The notes beneath the pieces were generated by a model that was given only the letters and a program-made list of their open reading frames with translations, did not search any database and had not been told where the DNA came from. A stretch of 64,000 nt of DNA from Lachnospiraceae bacterium (GTDB lineage: Bacteria; Bacillota; Clostridia; Lachnospirales; Lachnospiraceae). Positions 63,435 through 64,000 of this stretch are shown one piece after another. The stretch spans positions 1 to 64,000 of the forward strand of contig JAPFDH010000007.1 in NCBI GenBank assembly GCA_026169045.1, read 5' to 3'. The number at the start of each line of letters is the position of its first letter. Within the stretch, counting starts at the first letter, position 1. Position numbers and translations under genes: made by a program.

Positions 63435-63713
63435 ATGGCACAGGAAGCATTAGGAATGGTAGAAACTAGAGGTTTAGTTGCATCTGTAGAAGCAGCAGAT
63501 GCTATGTTAAAAGCAGCTAACGTTACATTAGTAGGAACAGAAAAGATCGGTTCCGGTCTTGTAACAGTAATGGTACGTGGAGATGTAGGTGCTGTAAAGG
63601 CATCTGTAGAAGCTGGTGCTGACAGCGCATCCAGACTGGGTGAACTGGTTGCTACACACGTAATCCCAAGACCACACAATGATGTGGAAAAAATTCTGCC
63701 ACAGGTAAAATAA
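63435..63713 (+). CDS. BMC-H shell protein 4 (PduA/EutM-like)
   Basis: A 92-aa canonical BMC-H, about 80 percent identical to the protein at 62767 by eye, with the same [20 protein letters not shown] core and [15 protein letters not shown] end. AGGAGG upstream. Its codons are strongly biased, as for an abundant shell protein. Confidence 0.93.
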   Translation: MAQEALGMVETRGLVASVEAADAMLKAANVTLVGTEKIGSGLVTVMVRGDVGAVKASVEAGADSASRLGELVATHVIPRPHNDVEKILPQVK

Positions 63714-63739
63714 TCGAGGCTAATCTAGGATGACAGACC

Positions 63740-63771
63740 AACCGGAGACAGGATTATTCCAGTCTCCGGTT
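63740..63771 (+). terminator. Hairpin after the shell genes, possible partial terminator
   Basis: 10-bp stem (63740-63749 with 63762-63771) but only a weak T tract follows. It may reduce read-through into pduL or protect the upstream mRNA. Confidence 0.55.
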
Positions 63772-63821
63772 TCAAACGGCAGATCGAAAGAAGTCCATAC
63801 TAGGAAAAGTAGGTGTATCCT

Positions 63822-64000
63822 TTGAATAATATTGAAGAAATTACAAGATTAGTGGTAGAAGCTCTGGAAGCAAAACGGAATTCTTCCAATGGTTTTTTGG
63901 TACCCATTGGTGTATCTGCAAGACATATTCATTTGACGCAGGAACACGTGGAAGTATTGTTTGGAAAAGGATATCAGCTGACGAAGAAAAAAGACTTAAT
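63822..64000 (+). CDS. pduL: Phosphate propanoyltransferase PduL, N-terminal part
   Basis: Partial; it runs off the window end. It starts at TTG 63822 after AGGTG. Residues 1-17 form a targeting helix (NNIEEITRLVVEALEAK). The PduL start GVSARHIHLTQEHVEVLFG follows, with metal-binding His, then GYQLTKKKDL. PduL converts propionyl-CoA and phosphate to propionyl phosphate, regenerating CoA in the compartment for ATP synthesis by a kinase outside. Confidence 0.9.
   Translation, partial: MNNIEEITRLVVEALEAKRNSSNGFLVPIGVSARHIHLTQEHVEVLFGKGYQLTKKKDL

Noticed and set aside
1-64000. tRNA, rRNA, CRISPR array or complete prophage
   Set aside because: No cloverleaf, rRNA-like block, regular repeat-spacer array or phage structural gene was seen on reading both strands; weak tRNA-like folds cannot be excluded without a scan.

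Overview
The window looks like the chromosome of a low-to-mid GC, Gram-positive, strictly anaerobic gut Clostridium relative, most likely Lachnospiraceae (Blautia/Roseburia-like; the genus is a guess). The reasons are strong AGGAGG-type ribosome sites, several TTG starts, an [FeFe] hydrogenase with rubrerythrin, glycyl-radical chemistry, class II GalT, a TIGR03960/TIGR03936/RNase G cluster, and a fucose/rhamnose-type bacterial microcompartment (BMC). I see no rRNA, tRNA or CRISPR array.

Layout. 0.5-5.3 kb holds a sugar-nucleotide block: GHMP sugar kinase, nucleotidyltransferase, NAD epimerase and a convergent UDP-sugar dehydrogenase. Two of these enzymes carry N-terminal DNA-binding domains. 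5.7-6.9 kb encodes a VanZ-domain membrane protein. 7.1-12.5 kb is an unusual peptide locus: three 43-48 aa precursor-like peptides (too short for ordinary gene calling), an HPr-kinase-like protein, a PqqD-like carrier, a Ser/His signal-peptidase-like protease, an ABC exporter and a PF14907-type nucleotidyltransferase. 12.7-28.9 kb is a mixed region: hydrogenase-rubredoxin-rubrerythrin fusion, PglD/NahK-like fusion, UvrX-like Y-family polymerase with a YolD-like partner, a frameshifted amino-acid permease, an RsmH paralogue, a GH3 enzyme, a CcdA-thioredoxin fusion, a URO-D-family protein, a serpin lipoprotein and a MerR/DUF3737 operon. 29.1-29.8 kb is an AT-rich orphan membrane protein. 30.0-35.3 kb is the radical SAM/DUF2344/RNase G cluster, interrupted by a decayed IS110 copy. 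35.3-54.1 kb holds two AraC regulators, a PIN-like protein, an L-fuculose/rhamnulose kinase plus isomerase operon, a MATE exporter, an ArsR-galK-galT Leloir region, a TPR lipoprotein, HflX, a GH2 enzyme, a membrane glycosyltransferase and a PHP phosphoesterase.

54.2-64.0 kb is the BMC locus: glycyl-radical propanediol dehydratase and activase, EutS/PduU-like shell protein, EutP/PduV GTPase, then (second promoter) class II aldolase, CoA-acylating aldehyde dehydrogenase, zinc alcohol dehydrogenase, four BMC-H shell proteins and the start of PduL, which runs off the window. With the isomerase and kinase at 37.9-40.7 kb this gives a route from fucose or rhamnose to lactaldehyde, 1,2-propanediol, propionaldehyde, then propanol and propionyl-phosphate. 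Five cargo proteins share an IVxxVM-like amphipathic helix placed at the N-terminus, the C-terminus or internally. No BMC-T or vertex (BMC-P) gene is in view.

The best candidate for an undescribed system is the 7.1-12.5 kb peptide locus. It has leader-like conserved sequences and a kinase, carrier, protease, exporter and nucleotidyltransferase, but lacks the usual RiPP cyclases.
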